This document shows, in pieces, positions 41,342 through 48,784 of a stretch of 64,000 bases of DNA. The notes under the pieces are model-generated. The model searched no databases and was not told the origin of the DNA. It saw only the letters and a list, made by a program, of their open reading frames with translations. Every line of letters begins with the position of its first letter. The stretch's first letter is position 1. Origin of the DNA: Synanceia verrucosa. Taxonomy: Eukaryota; Chordata; Actinopteri; Perciformes; Synanceiidae. The DNA is taken from contig CM056569.1 of assembly GCA_029721515.1 (NCBI GenBank), positions 15,484,007-15,548,006 of the forward strand, in the 5' to 3' direction. Made by a program: the position numbers and the translations under genes.

Positions 41342-42942
41342 TATCTCAGAGTAAAGGACAATGGTGTCTATACTGGACCCAGTTTTACTCAGTTATAATG
41401 CACAAATGTTCCTCATTATCTGTACATTTTTGCTGTGATTTAAAGTCAATAAGTCTTTCAAAAGGGTGCTGAAATAACTGCAAAATTATGCAGATTTGGA
41501 AAAAGTCTGAACTGACACTTTGGCAGGTCTGTCACAACATTTAAAACATTTGTTTTCTAAATGGAGTTTGGACTGATCGGGGCTATGCTATGCTAACATT
41601 GCAGCATCTAAATAAATACTGCAAAACTATTGTTCTTACGCATATAACATAAAGCTCACACACAGCTACAACCATTTTACAGCCCGCTGACAGGCTTTCT
41701 CAACACAGCATCAGTAATGCAGAGTGAATACTGCAAATTTACGGAATTAACTCATTGAGTGCCACTGACGTGGAGATGATCGGGATTAGAGAGCAAAACA
41801 GAACCTGGACAAAAAGTGGTGATTTTGGTGAAAGTGTCCTCTACTCTACCTCTGATAAAACAAGAATGGAACAAGGTAAAAACAAATGTTTTTTTCATGA
41901 TGAAATAGAGAGTCTCTTCTTTCATGCTTTTCAGTGTTTTCAGAGTCATAGTACAAAACGTTCTGTGGGTCTAGAAATATGACTCAAAATGGGTAAAAAA
42001 AAAAAAATGCTGGAACAAGGCACTTTCTGTTTGTTTGTTTGTCTTTTAATGAATGACACTCAATGAGTTACGGATGTGCAACAGCATCACTTAGCCTGCG
42101 GTGTGAACAAATAAGAATAACACTTTCTGGATCATAACTTTAATCTTCTTTTAACCAAACAAGGCACATACTGTGATAAGGACTGCACCTAACAATTATT
42201 TTTTTTATTGATTAATCTTACAGTTTTTTTTTTCAAATAGTCAACTAATCTTTTGATTATTTTTTATTTCCTGATTAATATAATAATAAATTTAACTATA
42301 TTTAACTTCATTTTAATTGCCCAGTATTTTCTTCATGACTAAAAGTAGTAAGAATACTTCAAACTTGGGGAAGAGCCGTGATCAAAGTACACACTTGTGT
42401 CCACTGTTCCCTGCTCACCACAGTTTCCGAAGTAATTATCATGCGACACGACGCAATTACGTCAACTACATCGACAAATCACCCTAGCCCTAACTGTCAT
42501 CCATTCAGGGGCAACAGCAGTCGTTAGCATGATCCATACTGCACATGTATTGTATGATCTGTACGTACTATGTTGTCGCAGCACTTCTCACAGTACACTG
42601 CTGAGGTCCATGTGGCAGCCAATAAAAGATCTGTCCAGCAAACGGACAGCTGAAGTCCAGCTTTATTGACACTCTTCCATCTGTATATATGATATTGTAT
42701 CATGCTCTTTCACTATAGTTTAGAGGTGAGCCAATAACAAAGATCAGCTAGCCACTAAACTACACATGGCTGCAGGTGCGTGTTCAGGCTCTATCAGGTT
42801 TATAACTCCTGCACTCCCTTCACAAAAATACCTAAACTGCCCTCATGATTTCAGAGGAACAGAGGTAGGTAGGTGTGTGTGTGTGTGTGCGCGTAGTGGT
42901 AACAGGAGATCAGTCCATCACACATGCAAACATCACACGCCA

Positions 42943-42993
<51 letters not shown>

Positions 42994-45900
42994 GGATGTT
43001 TTGAGTGTGCTGCAGTGAGGAGCGCTGGGGGCCCTGAATGAAAACATGCTGGTACTGGGATGTATCACATTTTTGTCTACTCGTGGAAAAAAAGAGAGAC
43101 ATGTTGATCCAAGATCTATCTGTGGCTTCTTCCTGAAAAAAGCCTGTGAGTTCCAGCCCAGCGAAGTGCTTAGCTTGGCCCTTTCCCCACCAGTTCTAAC
43201 TATGGCCTCTGCACAGTTTTATGGTGTGTGGTGATTTTTCTTCTTTTTTTTTTTTTTTTTTTTGCATCTATGAAGGCTTTGTGCAGATAACGGACAGAGT
43301 AGACGGACTGAGTGACCTTTTGAGGGCTGTTACTGATAGTAAGATTTTTACCTCGGCTGCAGCAAAGAAATATGTAGAAGTAAACATTTAAACACAGGAC
43401 CAATCACTACAGACGTTGTGTTCAATGTTAGCACTGCTAGTGTCGCTATCAGCTAACGACCAGCTAAACTGTCACCTTGTTGAGGTATGCAATATCTTTG
43501 GATTAAAAAGGAAATTAAATAAATTAAATAACACGTCTGGATGCACTGCAAGACATAAGAAGTAGGCATTAGCTGGAGCGCTAATGTGGCCAGAGGTTTT
43601 GAACCACTGACAGTGTCAGTGTGAGCCAATGAGGGTGAAAACAGCAGCATTCAGAATCATTTAACTTCAGTGGGACTGCAGACCTGTACTGTATGACTTC
43701 CCGAATAGTTAAGCCCTGAAACCTCATTTAGATAACCACCAGCTACTAAAACACTAGCCTGCTAAAAACAACAGAAAATGACAGAATGAGTGCAGAAGGT
43801 GTGGAACAGTCCCCAGATGCTCATCCTCAGATATATATACTGTATATAAACCCGTAACAGTGAGAGAAAGAGGCGCTTCCACTCTCTGCTCTGTATATTA
43901 CTTCAGTAGAAAGTCAGTTATGGCCTCTGGCTTCAACCCAAGTGCCCCACCATGCACTTTCTTCAATGATCCTGTTTCATCAGCATCTTCCAAAGCGCTC
44001 TGCTGGTCCTTAGCAACATCTTTTAGCTCTGGTTTACAAGGCCTGCAGGGGTAATGAGTATTCACCTTAATCCATCACTGTAACGGCTGGCCAAAAGGGA
44101 ATCTTAATGAAGTAAGAGGCTACTGGTGGCCACTTCCTCATCCAGTGTTTTCGCTTGGCTGATATGATGCTAAGAGATTTTTTTGAAATAAAGGAGTTAT
44201 TTTGGGAGAACTCTATTTCTTTCAGCCTCCTTCTTAAACTATCAGTTCTTTCCTCTTTGCTGCTAATGATCAGGACTTGTTGTCTCATTGCATTATGGTC
44301 CACATTGGGCTAGTAGGTCTTATGACAGTTGTCTCTGTGTGGCTGCAGAGTGCTGACGCAAAATACCAGCTCTTGAAAGAAGAACTTTCATCATTATTCT
44401 GAGAAAATGACACCACAATCTGAGGTTTGCTGTTGATTTTCCACAGTAGTATGTGTTGTACCGTCGGCCAGCATCACAGTTTTAAACAGTATTTTAGTTT
44501 ATATACTCTCTGTTGAGATGCTCTTGCACCTGTGCGTTAAACCTGTCAGCTCCACCTCCACCTTCACCACCACAGGATATTGCTCAGTGGCACAGCAGGG
44601 TTATGGCTGTATGGAGACGTGTAGGGGCATGCCATGGACAAAGATTCAGAGAAGAATTAAAAAAAAAACAAGGAGGCAGGAGAGCGATATGATCTCCCAG
44701 CCCACGGTGGAGAGGGATTGTGTTTGGCCTGCCTCATATACAAACACCGCACTGACACAAGTCAACTTTCTTTTGCGCTACAGGAGACATGTTTCCTGTG
44801 GAGAGGGTGAAGAGGAGTGAAGGGTGAAACAAAGTGTGAGCAAATGCTGAGGGTCTGGTGGAAAGGCTGTGCCGAGTAGGGATCCGCTGCTTTAAACACA
44901 ATTGTGAATCAACAGAGCAAAAAAAGGTTGCATTCTTTCTATTTTGGAATAAATTGTTGATCAGGATCTGCAGCACAAAGAGGATGAGCGGTGAAGGTTA
45001 AAAGTCTTCTGGACCGCAAAACAGCCACAGAACAGACAGGGATTATATGCTGCATCACAAGAATGATAATAACAGAGGGGAGGCTGCTGTAAAATTCAGG
45101 TGGCTCTGTGTTTGGGCGAGCTAAATGTACTGTAAAGAGCAGAGAAAGGCTTGTTCTGCTTCAAAAGGAGGGGGCACAGAAAGCTTCATCAGCAATACAT
45201 CTCTACAGTGTAGCTTTAAAGCTTTGATGCTAAGGTTCATTGCGTACGTGTCGGCCACAAGGGCCCGAAACCCTGACGCAAGACCTCCCCCGGCTGTCCC
45301 CGGACGGCATCAAAGTCCAAAGTGTGACTTGTGACGGTGCCGAGACAGAAAGCCTTCTCTTACATGACCTTTGCTTGCGTAGCGTTCCTCGTTGTCCTAC
45401 AACAACACATATTTGCAACTCTGTAGCCTTGGCCTACATTTGACACATGACTGGGTAACCATCCAAAAGGATGTGCTGTTGGACCTCTAATCTTGATCAT
45501 CATCATGATGTTAAACTGTAAAAGTGAGACTGTACTAATTTAAGGTACAAAATAAAGAGTGGAGGGATAACTCCATTTGCCAGACTAATGGGATGTTTGA
45601 GTTAACAATCTGACTACAGTATGTTGGTAGAAGGTCTTTGTTCTAGACGTGGCCTTGAAAACACTAAGAGAAGCCTTCAGCGGCTTTATGTGCAGTACAC
45701 CATGTTCCATCACTGCCATGGGGGATGCAGAAGGCCCAGTAAATATTTTCATCAATCTATCTGACAGAAGGGGACTGGGTTTGATCGATGACTGACTGGA
45801 ACTGCAGGCTTTAAGGACTTACTGTTGTTGGACTTGAGATCCCGATGGATGACGGGGACGATGGCTTCGCTGTGCAGGTACAACATCCCTCTGGCTATCT

Positions 45901-46579
45901 GCACGGCCCAGTTGACCAGGACGTGCGGAGGGATGCGGCGCCCCGCCAGTGCCCGACTCAGCGCCCCACCTGAGGCGTACTCCATGATGAGGCACAGGTT
46001 GGGCTCCTGCAGACAGACACCTTTCAGGGCGATGATGTTCGGGTGCGTGAGCATGGCGAACAAACGCGCCTCCTGTCTGACGTTTTGCGCTGTCACACTG
46101 ATATCCTCATCTGGGTCTTGCCGGGCGGCCTTCACGGCCACCAGACGGCCTCTCCATGTACCGCGATACACCTTCCCAAAACCCCCGACTCCGATGACCT
46201 CCTCCAGGCTCAGCTCCCGGAAATCCAGCACATCGGGTTCGAACTGGCTCACCACGGCCGGGCCGAGCTCGCCGACCACGCTGCTGCCTGGAAGTTTCCC
46301 ATATCCACTTGGTTTGAAGGAGCCGTAGTTGGATGGGAAGATGCCCACCTTGTTGTTGACCTTGCCTGCCCACCAGCCCTCATCTCCTGATATCTCAGAG
46401 TCCAGAGACAGGACTTCAACCAGATCGCCTTTACGCAAGGTGAGCTCATCTTTACAGGACGCCTCATAATCGAACAAGGCCGTCCACACAGGGTTGGTGA
46501 AGTTCCCTTTTTGGGATTGTTCCAGATTCTTCCAGTTGGACAGTGGGCCACGACTGAATATGTTCTTCAGCGGCTCCAT
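7148..46579 (-). CDS. map3k11: map3k11 (MLK3): mixed-lineage kinase 3, whole gene
   Basis: Serine/threonine MAP kinase kinase kinase that binds GTP-loaded Rac/Cdc42 and phosphorylates MKK4/7 and MKK3/6 in the JNK and p38 pathways. Ten coding exons join with matching phases: 46579-45823, 25796-25616, 20698-20550, 19529-19354, 18703-18457, 16343-16224, 12284-12113, 12024-11912, 11695-11075, 7749-7148. They total 3138 bp, giving 1045 aa plus a stop. Domain order is SH3 (about 30-88), kinase (about 124-385), leucine zippers (about 400-480), CRIB (from 499), then a long Ser/Pro-rich tail. The start MEPLKNIFSRGPLSNW matches the N-terminus of human MLK3 rather than MLK1, MLK2 or MLK4. An in-frame TGA lies 9 bp upstream (46586-46588). 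Human MLK3 is 847 aa; the extra length is in the tail. Linkage with rela and drap1 supports MAP3K11. No 5' UTR exon was placed. Confidence 0.95.
7750..11074 (-). other. map3k11 intron 9
   Basis: The intron (3.3 kb) holds the Tc1-like relic at 8655-9790. No other gene or RNA was recognised. The remainder is AT-rich, apparently single-copy sequence. Confidence 0.8.
8655..9790 (-). mobile_element. Degenerate Tc1-like transposon with transposase pseudogene
   Basis: Read on the minus strand, 9330-9115 gives RHGLRGCRARRKLLNQKRHL, then DHMDKDKTFWWKVLWSDQTK and IQLFGHNAQQYV. These are hallmark segments of Tc1/mariner transposases (the helix-turn-helix region, then the WSDE-type segment before the first catalytic aspartate). 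Downstream, the frame is broken by three stops, although GGGS and GCFAANG are still readable. The ends resemble Tc1 inverted repeats (ggtcaaaagtttacat at 8664). The copy is clearly dead. Confidence 0.88.
11075..11695 (-). CDS. map3k11: map3k11 exon 9: long Pro/Ser-rich tail
   Basis: The exon (621 bp) codes residues 639-845. It contains a conserved block, KSTHQALLGGGSLLASIGLG, matching the ALLASLGLG block of the human MLK3 tail. Around it are proline-rich repeats (LPLTPPPPNP, TPQMPRSPQTPRTPL) and a basic segment (SDRRRRSSQG). The acceptor gcacag is preceded by a (CT)n tract that is a microsatellite. The donor is CTAG|GTCAGT. The exon is much more GC-rich than the intron on either side. Confidence 0.92.
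11704..11748. repeat. (AG)22 microsatellite at map3k11 exon 9 acceptor
   Basis: Uninterrupted AG/CT dinucleotides (45 bp) start 9 bp from the exon edge. On the gene strand this is a pure (CT)n tract, followed by gtgcacag and the exon, so the microsatellite serves as the polypyrimidine tract of the acceptor. Confidence 0.95.
11912..12024 (-). CDS. map3k11: map3k11 exon 8: tail segment
   Basis: The exon (113 bp) codes residues 601-638 plus one base. It includes LSMRAKLLESDSNLKGESKD, then FEEYRPSTPTTPPAQN. It is separated from exon 7 by an 88-bp intron. The acceptor is tttcag and the donor is G|GTATCT. No domain is recognised; STPTTPPA is a TP-rich linker. Confidence 0.83.
12113..12284 (-). CDS. 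map3k11: map3k11 exon 7: Ser/Pro-rich tail
   Basis: The exon (172 bp) codes residues 544-600 plus two bases. It is low in complexity and rich in S, P and K, with a short repeated unit SPKSPKSPK followed by VLRLSPQES. Several SP sites are possible proline-directed kinase targets. The acceptor is ctctacag and the donor is AG|GTACAG. Homology is weak here, and the call rests on in-frame splicing with both neighbours. Confidence 0.85.
13443..14124. mobile_element. hAT-like element nested in copy 1
   Basis: The termini are TAGGCCTGGG on the left and TAGGGCTGTGGCGGTAT on the right (reverse-complemented). The flanking 8-mers gtgctaac (13435-13442) and ttgctaaa (14125-14132) agree at 6 of 8 positions. 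Copy 2 of the host element reads ggtgctaac-aaagtaga at the same place, without the insertion, so the boundaries are directly confirmed. It carries a further repeat at about 13650-13925. Confidence 0.85.
13650..13925. repeat. Partial repeat shared with 36.4 kb element (innermost)
   Basis: From ggacactatgtaattttttc to about gtcattttatgg this matches 36417-36552 closely, including catggttggaactacggtaa and atcaccatggatccc. Internally it is partly duplicated (two atggatcccc / tggatccccagcccgg-like units). The GC content is well above the surrounding transposon, which is AT-rich. It lacks the right half seen in the 36.4 kb copy. Confidence 0.7.
16224..16343 (-). CDS. map3k11: map3k11 exon 6: CRIB completion
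   Basis: The exon (120 bp) codes residues 504-543. It begins DFIHKITVQASPGLEKRRN, completing the Cdc42/Rac binding motif started in exon 5 (ISMPQ-DFIHKITV), and ends GVRRFRAIQ, as in human MLK3. The acceptor is tgtgcag and the donor is C|GTGAGT. The GTPase-binding motif is therefore split by a 2.1 kb intron. Confidence 0.94.
17113..17277. repeat. Dispersed repeat fragment, family of 21.5 kb element
   Basis: It shares agaactccattcaaaaaa and tgataaaattagattaacca with 21559-21645, in the same orientation and spacing. It lacks the termini visible at 21481 and 21797, so it is a truncated copy. Confidence 0.65.
17851..17887. repeat. (AC)n microsatellite
   Basis: Perfect AC dinucleotide run of 37 bp in map3k11 intron 5. 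Confidence 0.95.
18403..18456. repeat. (AC)27 microsatellite forming the exon 5 donor
   Basis: Perfect AC run (54 bp) whose last AC (18455-18456), read on the gene strand, is the GT donor of map3k11 exon 5. On the pre-mRNA it is a (GU)27 tract at the very start of intron 5. Confidence 0.95.
18457..18703 (-). CDS. map3k11: map3k11 exon 5: leucine zipper, basic region, CRIB start
   Basis: The exon (247 bp) codes residues 422-503 plus one base. It has a Glu/Arg-rich coiled coil (ELRCREEELKRAALEQKSHE, then QREQQLAQWEQEVFERELSL), a basic stretch (KKRKGTFKKHKLKSK) and the first CRIB residues ISMPQ. Its donor is the first GT of a 54-bp (GT)n array (plus-strand AC at 18403-18456): CAAG|GTGTGTGTG. 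Confidence 0.95.
18704..19353 (-). other. map3k11 intron 4 with a dispersed repeat
   Basis: The intron (650 bp). About 18985-19262 resembles a dispersed fish repeat: it opens agacctttaagggaac and closes with cacaaaatcacctttaag, so the ends share an inverted ctttaa(a)gg motif. A poly-T of 16 lies within. Its class is unknown to me. Confidence 0.5.
19354..19529 (-). CDS. map3k11: map3k11 exon 4: end of kinase, first zipper
   Basis: The exon (176 bp) codes residues 363-421. ECWDQDPHRRPNFSSIL is the last conserved kinase helix with the invariant arginine. LTALEQQVKEEMPQESFHSL and the following residues to ELRAKEK begin the leucine-zipper homodimerisation region. The acceptor is gtgacag and the donor is AAG|GTGAGA. 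Confidence 0.96.
19530..20549 (-). other. map3k11 intron 3
   Basis: The intron (1.0 kb) is AT-rich. I recognise no repeat, RNA or coding segment in it. Confidence 0.6.
20550..20698 (-). CDS. map3k11: map3k11 exon 3: kinase C-lobe
   Basis: The exon (149 bp) codes residues 313-362 plus one base: YGVLLWELLTGEAPYKGID, then AVAYGVAVNKLTLPIPSTC and PEPFAQLMS. This is nearly identical to the equivalent C-lobe of human MLK3. The acceptor is cttccag and the donor is G|GTGGGA. Phases match exons 2 and 4. Confidence 0.96.
21481..21797. mobile_element. Short TIR element, class uncertain
   Basis: The left end is aatagggctatcaaaa. The right end, reverse-complemented, is taatagggctgtcaccac. The shared terminus is atagggctRtca. 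The interior shares two blocks with 17113-17277. The tagggct-type terminus suggests hAT, but I see no clear target duplication. Confidence 0.5.
22059..22081. repeat. (AC)n microsatellite
   Basis: Perfect AC run of 23 bp in map3k11 intron 2. Confidence 0.9.
22989..23021. repeat. (AC)n microsatellite
   Basis: Perfect AC run of 33 bp in map3k11 intron 2. Confidence 0.92.
24375..24464 (-). mobile_element. piggyBac-like MITE, copy D (fragment)
   Basis: It begins TTAACTCACTGAGTGCCAG, then has ccttgtgccagtgtttttg and cattttgagtcata. Reverse-complemented, this is the right end of copies A-C. Only about 85 bp of the family is present, and it runs out at acccacagac next to another ttaa. Confidence 0.65.
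24588..24912. mobile_element. Short TIR element with CCACACGACAAC termini
   Basis: ggctccatccacacgacaac (24588-24607) and ggtgcagtccacacgacaac (reverse complement, ending at 24912) share a perfect 12-bp core, CCACACGACAAC. The 325-bp body is non-coding. The family and target duplication are not resolved. Confidence 0.6.
25616..25796 (-). CDS. map3k11: map3k11 exon 2: activation segment
   Basis: The exon (181 bp) starts after a ctccag acceptor and ends at AG|GTGAGT. It codes residues 253-312: the end of the catalytic loop (ILLAQPIENE), DFG (273-275), the activation loop HKTTKMSTAGTY and APE (296-298). Thr283 and Ser287 align with human MLK3 Thr277 and Ser281, the activation-loop autophosphorylation sites. 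All residues required for catalysis are present. Confidence 0.96.
29491..30664. mobile_element. hAT-like element, copy 2
   Basis: The ends are atggggtgtccc on the left and taggggtgtcccgatacaat on the right (reverse-complemented). It is the same family and orientation as 13244-14624. It lacks the nested hAT of copy 1 but has a SINE at 29993-30336. The 8-bp flanks (tgggagta, gagattta) do not match, so its target duplication has decayed or the left edge is slightly off. Confidence 0.78.
29993..30336 (+). mobile_element. tRNA-derived SINE
   Basis: The head carries RNA polymerase III box motifs: A box tggtgtagtgg (30005-30015) and B box ggttcgaatcc (30049-30059). The body includes gtttgcatgttctccctgtg and aaaaacatgcatgggg, and ends in a (ggat)n run. 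A perfect 11-bp target duplication, ggatttattga, flanks it (29982-29992 and 30337-30347). Copy 1 of the host transposon has one uninterrupted ggatttattga at about 14313. This head is widespread in fish genomes. Confidence 0.88.
32119..32169. repeat. (CTTAG)n pentamer tandem repeat
   Basis: About nine imperfect ttagc/cttag/cctag units between catg and catgg. Confidence 0.85.
34305..34746. mobile_element. piggyBac-like MITE, copy B
   Basis: TTAA bounds both ends (34305-34308, 34743-34746). The inward termini are ctctttgagtgc on both sides (the right one reverse-complemented), a perfect 12-bp inverted repeat. It shares gatcacggtctcc, acataaagagttaata and the ctctgataaaacaagaatgg block with copy A. 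It is the best-preserved copy in the window and is non-coding. Confidence 0.82.
36195..37105. mobile_element. Tc1/mariner-like non-autonomous element
   Basis: The left terminus is cactataggccaaacattt and the right terminus, reverse-complemented, is cattacaggccaaaagtttg. It is flanked by TA dinucleotides (36193-36194 and 37106-37107), the invariant Tc1/mariner target. No transposase remains. A second element (36411-36872) is nested inside. Confidence 0.72.
36411..36872. mobile_element. Nested TIR element (AAAGGGACACTA termini)
   Basis: The left end is cttaaacggacactatgtaa and the right end, reverse-complemented, is cttaaagggacactaattt. The left 140 bp closely matches 13650-13925. The body has a GC-rich patch (ccccagcccggcgctccgg). 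It sits inside the Tc1-like element, so it inserted later. Confidence 0.65.
40370..40640. repeat. AT-rich minisatellite, period about 46 bp
   Basis: About five diverged units, each carrying a tact(g)taaatatatatta-like core followed by ataYatacYtctgta. They start near 40380, 40453, 40499, 40545 and 40595. It is followed at about 40690-40740 by ctgcatttcattgccttg and aatgacaataaa, a motif frequent at the 3' ends of fish retroposons. Confidence 0.8.
41304..41338. repeat. (TG)n(TA)n compound microsatellite
   Basis: A tgtgtgtg run passes directly into a perfect TA run of about 25 bp. Confidence 0.92.
41747..42071. mobile_element. piggyBac-like MITE, copy C (internally deleted)
   Basis: The left end is TTAA-ctcattgagtgcc. 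The right end is ggcactcaatgag-like followed by ttac, a mutated TTAA. Relative to A and B it lacks the left internal segment around gatcacggtctcc but keeps the block from agagagcaaaacag to the right end. Confidence 0.75.
42182..42492. mobile_element. Probable relic of an AT-rich TIR element
   Basis: It opens aggactgcacctaacaatta with gattaatct and tcaactaatcttttgatta, and closes with catcgacaaatcaccctagc. These are patterns I associate with a common fish repeat of the tagggctgcac type. The ends are only loosely inverted, and no duplication was resolved. Confidence 0.4.
42945..42991. repeat. (AC)n microsatellite
   Basis: Perfect AC run of about 47 bp in map3k11 intron 1. Confidence 0.94.
45823..46579 (-). 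CDS. map3k11: map3k11 exon 1: SH3 domain and kinase N-lobe
   Basis: Codes residues 1-252 plus one base. The SH3 domain runs from NPVWTALFDYEA (29-40) through the GDEGWWAGKV tryptophan pair to GIFPSNY (79-85). The kinase begins near 124 with the glycine loop GVGGFGKV (130-137), the VAVK lysine (150) and the HRDLKSNN catalytic loop (245-252). The donor is AACAACA|GTAAGT, so the large exon stops inside the catalytic loop. CpG content and GC are higher than in the flanking intron. The start is supported by match to the family and an in-frame upstream stop. Confidence 0.97.
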
Positions 46580-47830
46580 GGAGCCTCAAGCAGATGTTTA
46601 GACTGGATCTGATTTTGCAACCCAAGGGTTTGAAAATAAAGTACAAAGGAGTACTTTATTGCGCCTCGCTCCCTTTCCTGTCTTTCTTGTTGGTTCATCA
46701 GGGACCAGTGAAATGTGTTCAAAAGCTTGACCAACAAGTGGGCGACAGAAGAGGATTCAAAGATAACTGAATGGTAAGTGTCTCTCGTTCGTCTTGACAT
46801 TACATGCAAAGAGCTCCCACAGAATCAGCAGAGAGATTGCTCTTGTTTGATAATGAGAAGTGCTTCAGAGCTCACAGAAGCAGAACTGTCTCCGCTGGAT
46901 TTCTCTGTGTTCAAGTGATGTGTGGTTTCCCAACATGGTTTGAGCACATTGTCATTTCCCCGGCCTGTATTTAAGAGCCTCTTGAATCACCTCATTATGG
47001 GCAAATGAGTTCTTCTCTCCCTTCATTCAAAACCGCCACCTGTTGAGTTCTGATTGAGGATACAGGAGAAAATTAAATTATCCAAAATGTGTTGTAAGAT
47101 ACTTCGAAGTAATCCAAATGATGGCTCCCACCACGTCTAGCTGTCCATTTTGAGTTTTTATGTATTTTTAGCCATTAAGTGCAGTGGCCACCACAAGCAG
47201 GAAGCGCTGCGAGGCGGAGAAGAATAGCAGGAAAGGAGCATTCAGTCCAGCCGACCAGTGTTTTACGACAAGCCTCAGGGCTAACCAGCTCGCATTAGTG
47301 GACCTAAATCTCCAATAACCGCGTCTGACCGCAACTTCGCGGCGCTCCCGCAGGAAATCCGGCATCTCTTCGACTTCCAGTATCCATACTGACGGTTTGT
47401 TTTCAGAAGCACGCAACGAGCCGCTTAATCACAACACGAAAACACAGAACCACCGACTTTGGAACAGGAAGAGCTATCCAAACCTGCTCGACTTCACTTT
47501 CCAGACACAAAAAGTCCCGTTAGGTCCTGAGAGGAGTTCAGCAGGCCTGGTCCTGCTCGGTGCTCTTCTTCTCACCGTCGGTTTCCAAACACAGAAATAA
47601 CTCCCACAGAACTTTCGACCATGTTCCTCTTCGACGGTCACCGCTCACTCGTCCGGACCTCGAACCACTTCTACGTCTGCTTACAGTCAGTGGAGAGGGT
47701 GGGGTTTCAAAAGTTCTCCTCTCCCAACAGGAAAAGAGTCAGATGACAGGCCATGGTGGAGCTCCACGGTGAAGCGGCACCAATGGCGTCATCTCATATC
47801 CGGTACGGACTGTCAAAATAAAACTGGGTC
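46580..47830 (-). promoter_or_regulatory. map3k11 5' flank, probable promoter and 5' UTR
   Basis: This lies upstream of the map3k11 start on the minus strand. About 47190-47720 is clearly richer in CpG than the surrounding DNA, as at many vertebrate promoters. No TATA box or clear 5' UTR splice pair was identified, so the transcription start is unplaced. Confidence 0.4.
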
Positions 47831-48356
47831 AGTCCATAGACGGTATTGGACGGAGCTGTCTAGTCGTCACCCATTGGATGGATAGATAGATAGATAGATA
47901 CTATATAATTAATTTAATATTATATTTAGCCAAAGCTCACATCCATAACTGCAAATTCACTAATCAAATACCTTGTGCTCACCGTCTCAAAAAGGAAATC
48001 AAACAATACATAACAACATAATTCATCAGTCTGAAAATAAGAAAGCCATAAAGACTCGAGCATTATTTTCTTTATTTTCATGTTTTTGAACTAGACTTTA
48101 CATGTACTTATTTTTTGTCTTCTCCTGCACTCTATGATGTTATGTAACCTCAATTTGCTGACATCACCCTATTTTCACCTTTAACACCCTCACCCCATAT
48201 GCTTCATGTCTGTCAACAACAATATTAAAAAAATGAAGCCCATAGGTTTCCGCCATATTGGATAACTGGGCGCTGCCATGTTGTATTTTCTGAAAACCAA
48301 GCTTCTATTGATCATGGTCAAAAGGGGAGGAGCGAGGGGTGGAGCATGTGATAAAT

Positions 48357-48784
48357 GCTGCGTTTGTGTTGTATGGGATTCAGAACTGGGAATGACGTCA
48401 CACCTGAGTTGATGGCGTTTGAGTAAACAAGAAGGAAAACCAAGATGGACGCCTCCAATGAAAAGTTTGTTGAGCTTGCTCTGTCGGAATACAGAAAGCT
48501 AATGCAACAATATGAGGTCCTCAAACACAATTGATAGGCACAAAGAAGACGTGGAGGGTGTGTGTTTGTTCTCCAGCGTAATCATATGTGGGAAAAATGT
48601 TTGACTGTAGGCTGTAACGTATAACGCTAATCCAGGGTGCTGCCATCTTGGATTATGACTTTGTGGTGAAGTTGGGGTTGGTGAACCATTGACGAGTCGT
48701 AAATCTGACTTTGAGGGGCGTCTCATTTGATATTTACGACTCGGAACTCGTAAATTACGATTTGTGAGGACAACTCGAACGCAG
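48357..48784. mobile_element. Short TIR element (GCTGCGTT termini)
   Basis: The left end is gctgcgtttgtgttgtatgg. The right end, reverse-complemented, is gctgcgttcgagttgtcctc. Both ends then run into sequences about equally spaced from gacgtca- and gtaaatta-like motifs. The body is non-coding. The class is unresolved; similar gctgcgttcgagttg ends are common in fish genomes. Confidence 0.6.

Larger units (their letters stand above)
25797..45822 (-). other. map3k11 intron 1 (20.0 kb)
   Basis: The longest intron, between the two halves of the catalytic loop. It holds the second hAT-like copy with a SINE, two TTAA MITEs, a Tc1-type element with a nested element, a minisatellite and several microsatellites, all listed separately. 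Between them (25.8-29.4, 30.7-34.3, 34.8-36.1, 37.2-40.3, 42.5-45.8 kb) I see no coding exon or RNA gene. About 33000-33640 has the ttttcgtYaactaaaact pattern of a dispersed repeat. A GC-rich patch lies at about 45240-45390. Confidence 0.7.

Noticed and set aside
3371..41949. Similar minus-strand peptides containing FHSCFIRGR at 3371-3556, 34437-34619 and 41752-41949
   Set aside because: The resemblance arises because all three lie in copies of one TTAA MITE. The frames are short, differ in their breaks, and show no transposase motif.
45240..45400. GC-rich patch in map3k11 intron 1 as an extra exon
   Set aside because: It keeps short open frames on both strands, but no frame joins MLK3 exons 1 and 2, which already splice perfectly.
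45825..46390. Plus-strand frames of 115-167 aa
   Set aside because: Antisense to map3k11 exon 1, whose SH3 and kinase motifs decide the strand.
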